Origin: Thermoflexus hugenholtzii
GTDB lineage: Bacteria; Chloroflexota; Anaerolineae; Thermoflexales; Thermoflexaceae
Assembly (NCBI RefSeq): GCF_018771565.1
Contig: NZ_CP076326.1
Coordinates: 2,108,001-2,172,000 of the forward strand
DNA length: 64,000 nt
Reading direction: 5' to 3'
Each line of letters begins with the position of its first letter. Position 1 is the first letter of the stretch. The notes beneath the pieces are model-generated. The model made no database searches, was not told where the DNA came from, and worked only from the letters and a program-made list of their open reading frames with translations. A program made the position numbers and the translations under genes. Shown in pieces: positions 53,395 to 61,103 of the stretch.

Positions 53395-53544
53395 CCCGGC
53401 AAGCCCCTGCGATCGGGCTTTCCGGCGGTCCCCCCAGGCCGGCCATGAGGCGCCGCAAGCGGTCGTCCCTCCTCGCTCCGGGCTTGGTCCTCATCTTGCT
53501 TTTCCCTGAGCCCCCTCCCAAAATCCCTTCCGGAGGACGGGACG

Positions 53545-54597
53545 ATGACGCGGGTGATCTCGATCGACCCCGAGCGCCCGGATCCGGGGACCATCGCCCG
53601 GGCGGCGGAGATCCTGCGGGAGGGCGGCCTGGTGGCCTTCCCCACGGAAACCGTATACGGGTTGGGGGCCGACGGCCTCAACCCCAAGGCCCTGGAGCGC
53701 CTGTTCGCCGCGAAGGGTCGGCCGCCCACCGACCCCGTGATCCTCCACATCGCGGACCTGGAGATGCTACCCCGGCTGGCCCGGGAGATCCCTCCCCCTG
53801 TCTGGACCCTGGCGCAGCGCTTCTGGCCGGGCCCCCTGACCCTGGTGCTGCCCAAGCAACCTGCGGTCCCCGATCTCGCCACCGCCGGCCTGCCGACGGT
53901 AGCGGTGCGGATGCCCGCCCATCCGGTGGCCCTGGCCCTGATCCGAGCGGCAGGGACGCCCATCGCGGCCCCCAGCGCCAACCGGTTCGGCCACGTCAGC
54001 CCAACCACCGCCCGGCACGTCCTGGAGGACCTGGAGAGCCGCATCGATCTCATCCTGGACGCAGGCCCCACGGCCATCGGGGTGGAGTCCACGGTGCTGG
54101 ACCTCACCCGGCCGGTGCCCACCATTCTCCGACCAGGGGGCTTGCCCCGCGAGGCCCTGGAGGCCGTTCTCGGGCCGGTGGCTGTGTTCGACCGCGCGGT
54201 GGCGGGTCCCGCGCCTTCCCCCGGGATGCTGCCCAAACATTATGCGCCCCGCACGGAGCTGGTGGTCCTGCTGGGGCCGAAAGAGAGGCTGCGCCCGCAC
54301 CTGCGGGAGATCGCTCGCCACTACGTCCAGCAGGGACACCGGGTGGGGCTGTTGATTGCGGAGGAGGACCGCGCGGCTGTGGCCGACCTGCCCGTTGAGG
54401 TCGCGATCCTGGGCTCGGAAGCGGACCTGGCGAGCATCGCCCGCCGGCTGTATCCGGCGCTCCGGGAGCTGGACCAGCGGGGGCTGGATCTGATCCTCGC
54501 CCGGGAGTTCGGGGCCGAGGGGCTGGGGCTGGCCATTCGGGATCGCCTCATCCGCGCCGCCGGCGGCCGGGTCATCCGGATCGAAGAACCATCGTAG
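53545..54597 (+). CDS. tsaC: Threonylcarbamoyl-AMP synthase (Sua5/TsaC type)
   Basis: This 350-residue protein makes threonylcarbamoyl-AMP from threonine, bicarbonate and ATP for the t6A37 modification of ANN-reading tRNAs. The YrdC domain (1-205) has GGLVAFPTETVYGLGADG, KGRPPTDP and PSANRFGHVSPT. The extra C-terminal Sua5 domain (about 215-350) makes it the long form. The ATG at 53545 follows GGAGGACGGGACG. It is divergent from the tRNA-Thr gene, one of its expected targets. Its TAG stop is part of a short hairpin. Confidence 0.94.
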   Translation: MTRVISIDPERPDPGTIARAAEILREGGLVAFPTETVYGLGADGLNPKALERLFAAKGRPPTDPVILHIADLEMLPRLAREIPPPVWTLAQRFWPGPLTLVLPKQPAVPDLATAGLPTVAVRMPAHPVALALIRAAGTPIAAPSANRFGHVSPTTARHVLEDLESRIDLILDAGPTAIGVESTVLDLTRPVPTILRPGGLPREALEAVLGPVAVFDRAVAGPAPSPGMLPKHYAPRTELVVLLGPKERLRPHLREIARHYVQQGHRVGLLIAEEDRAAVADLPVEVAILGSEADLASIARRLYPALRELDQRGLDLILAREFGAEGLGLAIRDRLIRAAGGRVIRIEEPS

Positions 54598-54616
54598 GGG
54601 CGAGAGATCTTCGCCC
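54595..54616 (+). repeat. TAGGGGCGA hairpin overlapping the tsaC stop
   Basis: GGGCGA (54598-54603) pairs with TCGCCC (54611-54616) across a 7-base loop. The leading TAG is the tsaC stop codon, as in the longer element at the sufD stop. Confidence 0.5.
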
Positions 54617-54633
54617 GGGAGGTCTGCCGACCC

Positions 54634-55380
54634 ATGGGGATCATCCACATCGGATGCTGCGGGTTCCCCAAAGCGCGATCGGTTTACTTCCGGATGTTCC
54701 GGGCTGTCGAGGTCCAGCAGACGTTCTACGATCCGCCCCAGCCGAAGACGCTGCGGCGATGGCGCGAGGAGGCGGGGCCGGATTTTGTTTTCACCATTAA
54801 GGCGTGGCAGCTCGTCACCCACCCGGCGAGCAGCCCGACTTACCGCCGGTTGCGGCACCCCCTGGCCCCTGAGGAACGCCCTCAGGCCGGCGCCTTTCAG
54901 GACACGCCGGTGGTGCAGCGGGGATGGGCTGCCACGGTGGAGGCGGCGAAGGCCCTAAGCGCGGCGGTCGTGCTGCTGCAGTGCCCGGCCTCCTTCACCC
55001 CGACCCCTGCCCACCTCCGCAACCTGGAAGCCTTCCTCGAACGCGTCCGGGAGGTCCCCTTCCGGCTGGCCTGGGAGCCCCGGGGCGACTGGCCGGAGGC
55101 GGTGATCCGTCGCATCTGCGAGCGCTACCGGCTGATCCATGCCGTAGATCCTCTGGCGAGCGCCCCGGTCACCGGCGACGTCGCCTACTTCCGCCTCCAC
55201 GGCCGGACCGGATACGCTTATCGTTACACCGACGCGGACCTGGAGGAGCTCTGGGCCCGCTGTCAGGGGTTCCGGGAGGCCTTCGTGTTCTTCAACAACG
55301 TGTCCATGTGGGAGGATGCCCGGCGGTTCCAGGAGATGGTCCGGCTCCGGCCGCCCTCTCCGGATGGGGCTACAATTTAA
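54634..55380 (+). CDS. DUF72 family protein
   Basis: This 248-residue protein belongs to the TIM-barrel-like DUF72 (YecE) family. It has the start IHIGCCGFPKARSVYF and the motif VEVQQTFYDPPQPKTLRRW, then FVFTIKAWQ, VLLQCPASF, LAWEPRG and YFRLHGRTGY. No biochemical role is established for the family to my knowledge. It lies 36 bases after tsaC, with GGGAGG upstream of the ATG at 54634, so it may be cotranscribed. Confidence 0.9.
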   Translation: MGIIHIGCCGFPKARSVYFRMFRAVEVQQTFYDPPQPKTLRRWREEAGPDFVFTIKAWQLVTHPASSPTYRRLRHPLAPEERPQAGAFQDTPVVQRGWAATVEAAKALSAAVVLLQCPASFTPTPAHLRNLEAFLERVREVPFRLAWEPRGDWPEAVIRRICERYRLIHAVDPLASAPVTGDVAYFRLHGRTGYAYRYTDADLEELWARCQGFREAFVFFNNVSMWEDARRFQEMVRLRPPSPDGATI

Positions 55381-55452
55381 GTGAGAAGAGGTTCTCCCGC
55401 GCGCTTCCTCGCTGTCCGGCACGATGGGAAAACCGGGTGAGGGAGGTCGACC

Positions 55453-56538
55453 ATGTTTACCGAGCGGGATCTGCGGGAGCTGGCTGCGCTGGAAAGCCCG
55501 GATGTCCCCGTCCTGAGCCTCTACCTGAATGTAGATCCCCGCCATCAGACCAAGGATCATTACCGGTTGAACCTGCGGCATCTGCTGGAGCGCGTGGAGG
55601 ACCAGGTTTCCCGGGCCGATGTGGAGGCGGTTCAGCGTTTCGTCGAACGGGAATACGATGGCTCGGGGCGGGGCCTGGCCGTGTTCTCCGCCCAGGCTCG
55701 CGGCCTGTGGCGGGTCTTCACCCTTGCCGTTCCCACCCCCAACCTGGCCTTCGTAGGGCGCAAGCCCTATGTCTTTCCATTGGCCAAGCTCTGGGACGCT
55801 TACGGCCGCTTCCTGATCGCGCTGGTGGACAAGACCCATATCCGCCTGCTGTTCTACCAGATGGGGGAGCTCCGGGAGACCCTGGAGCTGCGCGGGGAGC
55901 CCATCAAGCGCCACAAGCAGGGGGGCTGGGGAGCGGAGAAGCTCCAGCGACACGAAGACGAGGTGGCCTATCGCAACCTGAAAGAGGCGGCCGAGCTGAC
56001 GGTGGGCTTCTGTGAACGCCACCAGCCCCGCTACCTGCTCCTCGGCGGGGCGGACCCGACCGTCGTGGAGTTCCGGGAGCTCCTGCCCTCCCCCTGGCGG
56101 GATCGCATCGCCGGGACGATCCCGGGGGACCGAATGGCGGATGAGGAGGAGCTCCGGGAGGCGGCCCTGCGCGTCCTCCAGCAGGTCGAACGGGAGCGGG
56201 AGTTCGCCCTGGTGGAGACGGCCATCACCGCGGCGTCCAAAGGGGCCAACGGGGTGATCAACCTGGAGGACACCCTGCGGGCGGCTGCCGAGGGCCGGGT
56301 GCAGGTATTGCTGGTGGCCGACGGCTTCCACGCTCCGGCTTACCGGTGCGCCGGCTGCGGCTTCCTCACCACGATCCCGCGCGCATCCTGCCCCTTCTGC
56401 GGCGCGGCCTTCGAAACGCTGCCGGACGCCGTGGACTGGCTGATCGCCACGGTGCTGGAGAACGGCGGCCAGGTGGAGATCGTCGAGGGCCATCCCCGCC
56501 TGCGGGAGCTCGGCACGGCCGCCCTGCTGCGCTACTGA
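55453..56538 (+). CDS. Bacterial eRF1-like (baeRF) protein with a C-terminal zinc ribbon
   Basis: This 361-residue protein resembles archaeal/eukaryotic peptide-chain release factor 1. A loop KQGGWGAEKLQRHED at about 155-169 corresponds to the GGQ-type loop of the family, with GGW in place of GGQ. The middle domain (YLLLGGADPTVVEF) and C-terminal domain (LVETAITAASKGANGVINL) follow. Near residue 303 a zinc ribbon starts, with CAGCG and CPFCG, as in aRF1. Proteins of this kind are proposed to act in ribosome rescue or stress; the role here is inference. The ATG at 55453 follows GAGGGAGGTCGACC. Confidence 0.82.
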   Translation: MFTERDLRELAALESPDVPVLSLYLNVDPRHQTKDHYRLNLRHLLERVEDQVSRADVEAVQRFVEREYDGSGRGLAVFSAQARGLWRVFTLAVPTPNLAFVGRKPYVFPLAKLWDAYGRFLIALVDKTHIRLLFYQMGELRETLELRGEPIKRHKQGGWGAEKLQRHEDEVAYRNLKEAAELTVGFCERHQPRYLLLGGADPTVVEFRELLPSPWRDRIAGTIPGDRMADEEELREAALRVLQQVEREREFALVETAITAASKGANGVINLEDTLRAAAEGRVQVLLVADGFHAPAYRCAGCGFLTTIPRASCPFCGAAFETLPDAVDWLIATVLENGGQVEIVEGHPRLRELGTAALLRY

Positions 56539-56603
56539 GGGAGACGCTCCGCCTGAGCGTGATCCGCGGTCTCCTCTGGACTATAGGAGGAAGGAGCCTC
56601 AAA

Positions 56604-56864
56604 ATGGCTCTGAAGATTTCCATCGCTGAAGCCAGGAAAGATTTCTCTGCGCTGCTCAAGCGCGCCCGGGAGGAACCGGTGATCATAACCCGGCGGGGCG
56701 AGCCGGCGGCGGTGATCTTGCCCTTCGATGAATACGCGCGCTTGCAGCGACTGAAGGCCTATTCCACCATGGTGCGTCTCTCCCAGGAGATGAAGGGGAT
56801 CGACATCCGCGCCACCGAGTTAGACGAAGCCTCCCGGAGGGAGCTGGAGGAACGGACGAGGTGA
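56604..56864 (+). CDS. Phd/YefM-type antitoxin without a visible toxin
   Basis: This 86-residue protein has the Phd/YefM N-terminal DNA-binding fold: ISIAEARKDFSALLKRAREE, then PVIITRRGEPAAVILPFDEY. The C-terminal half is the charged toxin-neutralising tail. It starts behind AGGAGGAAGGAG. The expected toxin gene is absent. A GTG at 56861 overlapping the stop opens only 17 codons before a TAA, and these do not resemble RelE, Doc or PIN toxins. It could be an orphan or a regulator. Confidence 0.85.
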   Translation: MALKISIAEARKDFSALLKRAREEPVIITRRGEPAAVILPFDEYARLQRLKAYSTMVRLSQEMKGIDIRATELDEASRRELEERTR

Positions 56865-56910
56865 AGAAGGAGGCCTTGAAGGTCTGCCGCTACCCGGTGG
56901 GGGGACGCCG

Positions 56911-57762
56911 CTAAAGGGCCAGCGAAGATTCCCCCCGGCCTCCCACGAGCAGCCAGGCGCTGAGGAGGGTGGCGAAGGCGAGCGCCGTCAGGATCCCTGT
57001 CAGCAGGAGCGCGGCTCCCAGGTCGCTCTCCATGGCCGACAGGATGGCGAGCGGCATGGTCTGGGTGCGCCCGGGCATGTTCCCGGCAAACAGATACGTG
57101 GCGCCGAACTCCCCGACCGCCCGCGCCCAGCAGAGGATCAGGCCGGAGAACATGCCCGGGAAGGCCAGGGGCAACCTCACGTGCTGCCAGATGCGGATCG
57201 AAGACGCTCCATCCACGGCGGCGGCCTCTTCCAGCTCCTTCGGCACCATCATGAACCCCAGGCGCGCTCCCCGGATGTAGAAGGGCACGGAGATGAACAG
57301 CTGGGCCGTCACAACCCCGGCGGGGGTGAAAGGCAACGAGATCCCCATCCGCTCCAGAAGCGGGCCCAGCGCCCCTTGCCGCCCGAAAACCAGCAGCAGC
57401 AAAACCCCCGCGGCGATCGGCGGGACGACGATGGGCAGCTCCACCAGCCCTTCTACCAGCGTCTTGCCCGGGAACCGTTGCCGGGCCAGCAGATACGCCA
57501 GCGGGGTTCCCAGCACCAGGGCGGCCAGCACGGTCGCCAGGCTGGTCTGCAGCGTGAGCTGGAACGCCTGACGGACCAGGGCGGAGCCCGTTTCCTCCCA
57601 GAGAGGGATCCTCAGGAGATAGAAGATCAGGATGGGGAAGGGGCTGATCAGGAACAGGGCCAGGGGAAGGCTCCACACATACAACCAGATCCCGGAGCGC
57701 AGGAAGACCTGCGGCCTCGCTCCGCCCCGGCGAGGAAACGCGGCGATGCGATCCGTAACCAT
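56911..57762 (-). CDS. modB: Molybdate-type ABC transporter permease
   Basis: This 283-residue permease has six predicted helices and the binding-protein-dependent transport signature (EEAAAVDGASSIRIWQHVRLP). PIVVPPIAAGVLLL and ARAVGEFGATYLFAGN are typical of ModB. The ATG at 57762 follows GGGGAGGTTGCGC. It lies 26 bases after modA on the minus strand. The ATPase gene modC does not follow; the next gene downstream is an unrelated antitoxin on the other strand. Tungstate is an alternative substrate. Confidence 0.92.
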   Translation of the reverse strand: MVTDRIAAFPRRGGARPQVFLRSGIWLYVWSLPLALFLISPFPILIFYLLRIPLWEETGSALVRQAFQLTLQTSLATVLAALVLGTPLAYLLARQRFPGKTLVEGLVELPIVVPPIAAGVLLLLVFGRQGALGPLLERMGISLPFTPAGVVTAQLFISVPFYIRGARLGFMMVPKELEEAAAVDGASSIRIWQHVRLPLAFPGMFSGLILCWARAVGEFGATYLFAGNMPGRTQTMPLAILSAMESDLGAALLLTGILTALAFATLLSAWLLVGGRGESSLAL

Positions 57763-57788
57763 GCGCAACCTCCCCACGACAGGTCCGC

Positions 57789-58601
57789 CTATGGCGCGCC
57801 AAACCCCCAGCGCTGCATGACCGCCTGGCCCCGGGGGGAACGCAACAGATCCACAAAGGCGCGCGCCGCGACGGGATGCGGCGCCTCCTTCAAAAGGGCG
57901 ATCGGATAGCGGGCGATCACGTTCAGGGAATTCGGGATCTCCACCACCCGCACCTTCTCCCGATAGGCCGGCGTCACGTCTGTGCGGTAGACGAAGGCGG
58001 CGTCCGCCTCCCCCAGGGCCACCCGGGCCAGGGCGGCCTTGACGTTGGGCTCTGAGGAGGCCACGTTCCGCAGCACCCGCTCCGCGAAATCCGGCCCGTA
58101 AGCCGGATCCCGGGCGGCGCGGGCCAGCACCTCCCGGGCGTAAGCCCCGATGGGCGCCTCCGGTCCGGGCAAAGCCAGGCGCAGGCCGGGCCGGGTCAGG
58201 TCCGCCAGGGCGGCGACGCCGCCGGGGTTGGAGGCCGGCACCACGATCACCAATCGGTTGGTGGCGAAGATCCACGGACCCTCCGCCACCCGGCCGGCCC
58301 GCGCCACCTCCTCCATGTTTTTCTCATCCGCGGAGGCGAAGAGATCTGCTGGCGCTCCCTGCAGGATCTGGGTTCGCAAGATGGAGGAAGCGCCGAAGTT
58401 GAAGATGACCTTCGCCCCGGGATGCTCCTGCTCAAAGAGCACGGCGAGCTCCCGAAAGGGCTCGGTGAGAGAGGCGGCCGCGAACACGATCACCTCCCCT
58501 TCCCGCGCGGGAGCGCTCGCGGTCGGATCCGGGGGAGAACCTTTCCCGGCGCAGGCGGCCAGGATCGCCGCGCTGAGCAGGAAGATGCGGATGCGACGCA
58601 T
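57789..58601 (-). CDS. modA: Molybdate-type ABC substrate-binding lipoprotein
   Basis: This 270-residue binding protein has a lipobox (AAILAACAGK) and a ModA core: VIVFAAASLTEPF near the N-terminus, FNFGASSILRTQI, GAPADLFASADEKNM, and later FVYRTDV. The oxyanion-binding serines in AAASL and FGASS are conserved. It lies 12 bases after the regulator gene and 26 before modB. Specificity for molybdate over tungstate cannot be read from sequence. Confidence 0.92.
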   Translation of the reverse strand: MRRIRIFLLSAAILAACAGKGSPPDPTASAPAREGEVIVFAAASLTEPFRELAVLFEQEHPGAKVIFNFGASSILRTQILQGAPADLFASADEKNMEEVARAGRVAEGPWIFATNRLVIVVPASNPGGVAALADLTRPGLRLALPGPEAPIGAYAREVLARAARDPAYGPDFAERVLRNVASSEPNVKAALARVALGEADAAFVYRTDVTPAYREKVRVVEIPNSLNVIARYPIALLKEAPHPVAARAFVDLLRSPRGQAVMQRWGFGAP

Positions 58602-58613
58602 GAGGGCACCGCC

Positions 58614-59756
58614 TCACGTCTCCAGCCGGGCCACCAGGGCGCCGGCAGGTCCAGGATCGAAGCCGCCGATGGCCTCCAGTTCCTCCCGGAAGCGGCGGCC
58701 GCTCAATACCTCCAGCAAAGCCTCCACCGCAGGGGTCCGGAAGAACGCCTCCGGGATGACCAGGTCGTAACGGGATTCCGCCAGGGGCAGGAACCCCAGC
58801 CCGAAGATCCGGGCGACGGGCAACACCCCTGGCCCCGCATCGGCCAGCCGGGCGGTGAGCGCCGCGGCCACCTCCAGATGATCCCGGGCCCGCCAGCGGA
58901 GGGCGGGAAGGGCCGAGGGCGGGACGCCCTCCCGACGAAGCCGCCACGCCAGGATCCGCTGGCTGCCCGCCCCGCTCTCCCGCAGGAGAACCCGCAAGCC
59001 GGGCCGGGCCAGATCCTGGAGGTGATGGATCCGACCGGGGTTGCCGGCAGGCACCATCACTCCTTCCACCCAGCGGGCCAGGGTGACGACCGCCACGGGG
59101 CGCCCGGCCAGGATGCGACGGATCGCCGGGAGATTGTCCATCCCCCGCACCGGATCCGCGAGATGGGTGCCGGCGATGTGGAGCTCCCCGCGCGCCAGGG
59201 CCTGCAGCGCCGCCTGGCTGTTCATCGGGATCCAGCGCAGGCGATATTCCGGGAACCGTTCCCTCAGATGCGCGGCCAGCAGCGCCAGGGCCGGGTTGCA
59301 CCCTCCGATGAGCAGCGTCCGCTCCAGGATCGCCGGGGGGACCCGCAGGGCCACCCGGACCCGTCCGGGGCGTCCGCCTTCCACGAGGAAGCCGTCGGCC
59401 GGGGCGTGAAACCCCCATGCTTCCTGCAACGGCCACGCGATGAGGCGCTCCCCCACCCGAGCGAGGCCCACCCGCCGCGTCGCCGGCTGGCCCCGCCGGA
59501 CCGGGAGCGGCCATTCGGCCTCCAGGATCTGCGCCGCCGGGGGAGCCGGGAACAGATCCTCCACCCGGCACGAGAGGGCCTGGGCCAGGCGGAGGGCCAC
59601 CGCCACGTTGGGCAGATACCGGCCGGCCTCGATGGCGCTGAGGGCCTGCCGGCTCAGCCCGGCCCGCCGCGCCAGCTCGGCCTGGCTCATCCCCTGCCCC
59701 TCCCGGATCTCCCGCACCCGGTTCTCCCCACCCTCCAGCCGCACACGCCGTCCCAT
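58614..59756 (-). CDS. Molybdate-sensing regulator: HTH fused to a binding-protein-like domain
   Basis: This 380-residue protein has an XRE/Cro helix-turn-helix at about 8-65 (MSQAELARRAGLSRQALSAIEAGRYLP). From about residue 165 it has a periplasmic-binding-protein-like domain (LLIGGCNPALALLAAHLRE; LARGELHIAGTHLADP; GLRVLLRESGAGSQRI). This domain order is known in molybdate-responsive regulators that replace ModE. It is the first gene of the unit, followed by modA and modB. The ATG at 59756 has GGGAGGG five bases upstream. A palindromic operator overlaps its own promoter, which suggests autoregulation. Confidence 0.88.
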   Translation of the reverse strand: MGRRVRLEGGENRVREIREGQGMSQAELARRAGLSRQALSAIEAGRYLPNVAVALRLAQALSCRVEDLFPAPPAAQILEAEWPLPVRRGQPATRRVGLARVGERLIAWPLQEAWGFHAPADGFLVEGGRPGRVRVALRVPPAILERTLLIGGCNPALALLAAHLRERFPEYRLRWIPMNSQAALQALARGELHIAGTHLADPVRGMDNLPAIRRILAGRPVAVVTLARWVEGVMVPAGNPGRIHHLQDLARPGLRVLLRESGAGSQRILAWRLRREGVPPSALPALRWRARDHLEVAAALTARLADAGPGVLPVARIFGLGFLPLAESRYDLVIPEAFFRTPAVEALLEVLSGRRFREELEAIGGFDPGPAGALVARLET

Positions 59757-59783
59757 CGCATCCCTCCCGTGGAACACACCGCG

Positions 59784-59812
59784 ATGGTAATGGATTCCGG
59801 TCAATTTGTCAA
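59784..59812 (-). promoter_or_regulatory. Promoter of the mod operon
   Basis: On the minus strand TTGACA (59812-59807) and TACCAT (59789-59784) have a 17-base spacer, 27 bases upstream of the regulator start. Confidence 0.75.
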
Positions 59813-59824
59813 TTATCATTGACA
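59807..59824. promoter_or_regulatory. Palindromic operator TGTCAAT-TATC-ATTGACA
   Basis: Perfect 7-bp half-sites with a 4-base spacer cover the -35 box of the mod promoter. A dimeric regulator bound here would block RNA polymerase. The product of the first gene of the operon is the obvious candidate. Confidence 0.6.
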
Positions 59825-59881
59825 CCCCAGGCGCCGGAAGGCAGGGCCCAGCGCGGCTGCGCTCCTTCCGCAGGAGCGGGG

Positions 59882-59926
59882 ATGTGTCCCAAAATCGTGG
59901 GACAACTGCTCGCAGTTGTCCCACAA
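59882..59926. repeat. 80-bp palindromic repeat family, truncated copy 3
   Basis: ATGTGTCCCAAAATCG is followed by the inner hairpin, GTGGGACAACTGC (59897-59909) and GCAGTTGTCCCAC (59912-59924). The right outer arm is missing. Relative to copies 1 and 2 the stem pair A-T has become G-C on both sides, a compensatory change. Confidence 0.88.
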
Positions 59927-60017
59927 GGTGGATTACAATAGAGGGTCGGTGTGAGAACGCAGAAGGCCCGCAGAGGGTTCTGCAAGGGCAGGTCGAAACC
60001 CAGGGACGGAGGAGGCT

Positions 60018-61088
60018 GTGAATTCCGCGACATCGACCTCTCCCCGCCCGGCCTCAGGCGGGCGGTATTACCGGCTGTTCGTGGCGGTCCTGCTCGCCTC
60101 CACGTTGCTTTCCACCTGGCTGGGGATCGCCGTGGTGATGGCCGCGCGCGCCCAGCGCTGGCGGGCGATGGCCGGCGCGGGAGGCTCCGGCGGCGGCCCG
60201 CTGGGCCTGCCGCCCATCTCCGAGGTGGGGCGGATGCTCAATCCCATCGAGTGGCTCAACCCGGCGCCCGCATGGCCGGTCCCCGGCCGTCTGAACATCC
60301 TGGTGCTGGGCGTGGATCGCCGGCCCGACGAACAGGACGTCCCGGTCCGCTCCGATGGGATCATGCTCATCGGCCTGGACCCCATCAGCGATACGATCTC
60401 CGTGCTCTCCATCCCCCGGGATCTCTATGTGCCCATCCCCGGGCTGGAGGAGCGCGGGATCTCCCAGAGCCGCATCAACACCGCGTGCTTCTACGGGGAC
60501 TATTACCACCTCGGCGGATGCGGGGAGCTGGCCAAGCGGACGGTGGCTTACAACTTCGGCGTCCCGGTGCACCGCTACGTCCTCCTGGACTTCAACGGCT
60601 TCAAGCGGATCATCGATCTGGTGGGCGGGATCGAGGTGGATGTGCCCCGCACCATCGTGGACAACGCTTACCCCACGGATGACTATCGCACGGAGCGCCT
60701 GGTGATCCCGGCCGGGCGGATCCATATGGATGGGGAGCTGGCGCTGAAGTATGTGCGGACCCGGCATGCGGACAGCGATTTCGGGCGGCTGAAGCGGCAA
60801 CAGCAGGTACTGATGGCCCTGCGGGCGAAGGTCCTTTCCCTTCAGACCCTGCCCCAGATCCCGGAGATCCTGCGGACCCTGGGCAACTCTGTGCAGACGG
60901 ATCTGACGATCCCGGAGATGCTGGCCATCGCCCAGTTCGCCCGGGGGGTGCCGGAGGAGCGGATCCGCCTGCTCGCCGTGGAGCCCTCCATGGTCCGCCC
61001 CTGGCAGACGCCGGGGGGCGCGGCGGTCCTGATCCCCAACCGCCAGGCGCTGGCGGCGCTGATGGAGGCGTTCAACTGGGAGCGATAG
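60018..61088 (+). CDS. LytR-CpsA-Psr (LCP) family cell-wall ligase
   Basis: This 356-residue membrane-anchored protein has one N-terminal helix (about 18-42) and an extracytoplasmic LCP domain. Key segments are LGVDRRPDEQD, VRSDGIMLIGLDP, LSIPRDLYVPIPG, VGGIEVDVP and ALKYVRTRHADSDFGRLKRQQQ, including the conserved Arg and Asp that bind the polyprenyl pyrophosphate head group. LCP enzymes attach glycopolymers to peptidoglycan or proteins. The start is GTG at 60018 behind GGAGGAGG. It converges with murE, with 15 bases between the stops. Confidence 0.93.
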   Translation: MNSATSTSPRPASGGRYYRLFVAVLLASTLLSTWLGIAVVMAARAQRWRAMAGAGGSGGGPLGLPPISEVGRMLNPIEWLNPAPAWPVPGRLNILVLGVDRRPDEQDVPVRSDGIMLIGLDPISDTISVLSIPRDLYVPIPGLEERGISQSRINTACFYGDYYHLGGCGELAKRTVAYNFGVPVHRYVLLDFNGFKRIIDLVGGIEVDVPRTIVDNAYPTDDYRTERLVIPAGRIHMDGELALKYVRTRHADSDFGRLKRQQQVLMALRAKVLSLQTLPQIPEILRTLGNSVQTDLTIPEMLAIAQFARGVPEERIRLLAVEPSMVRPWQTPGGAAVLIPNRQALAALMEAFNWER

Positions 61089-61103
61089 GCCGGGGGAAGG
61101 GGA

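Noticed and set aside
59882-59945. Repeat copy 3 considered as the -35 donor for the LCP gene promoter (TACAAT nearby)
   Set aside because: No hexamer resembling TTGACA lies 16-18 bases upstream of TACAAT.
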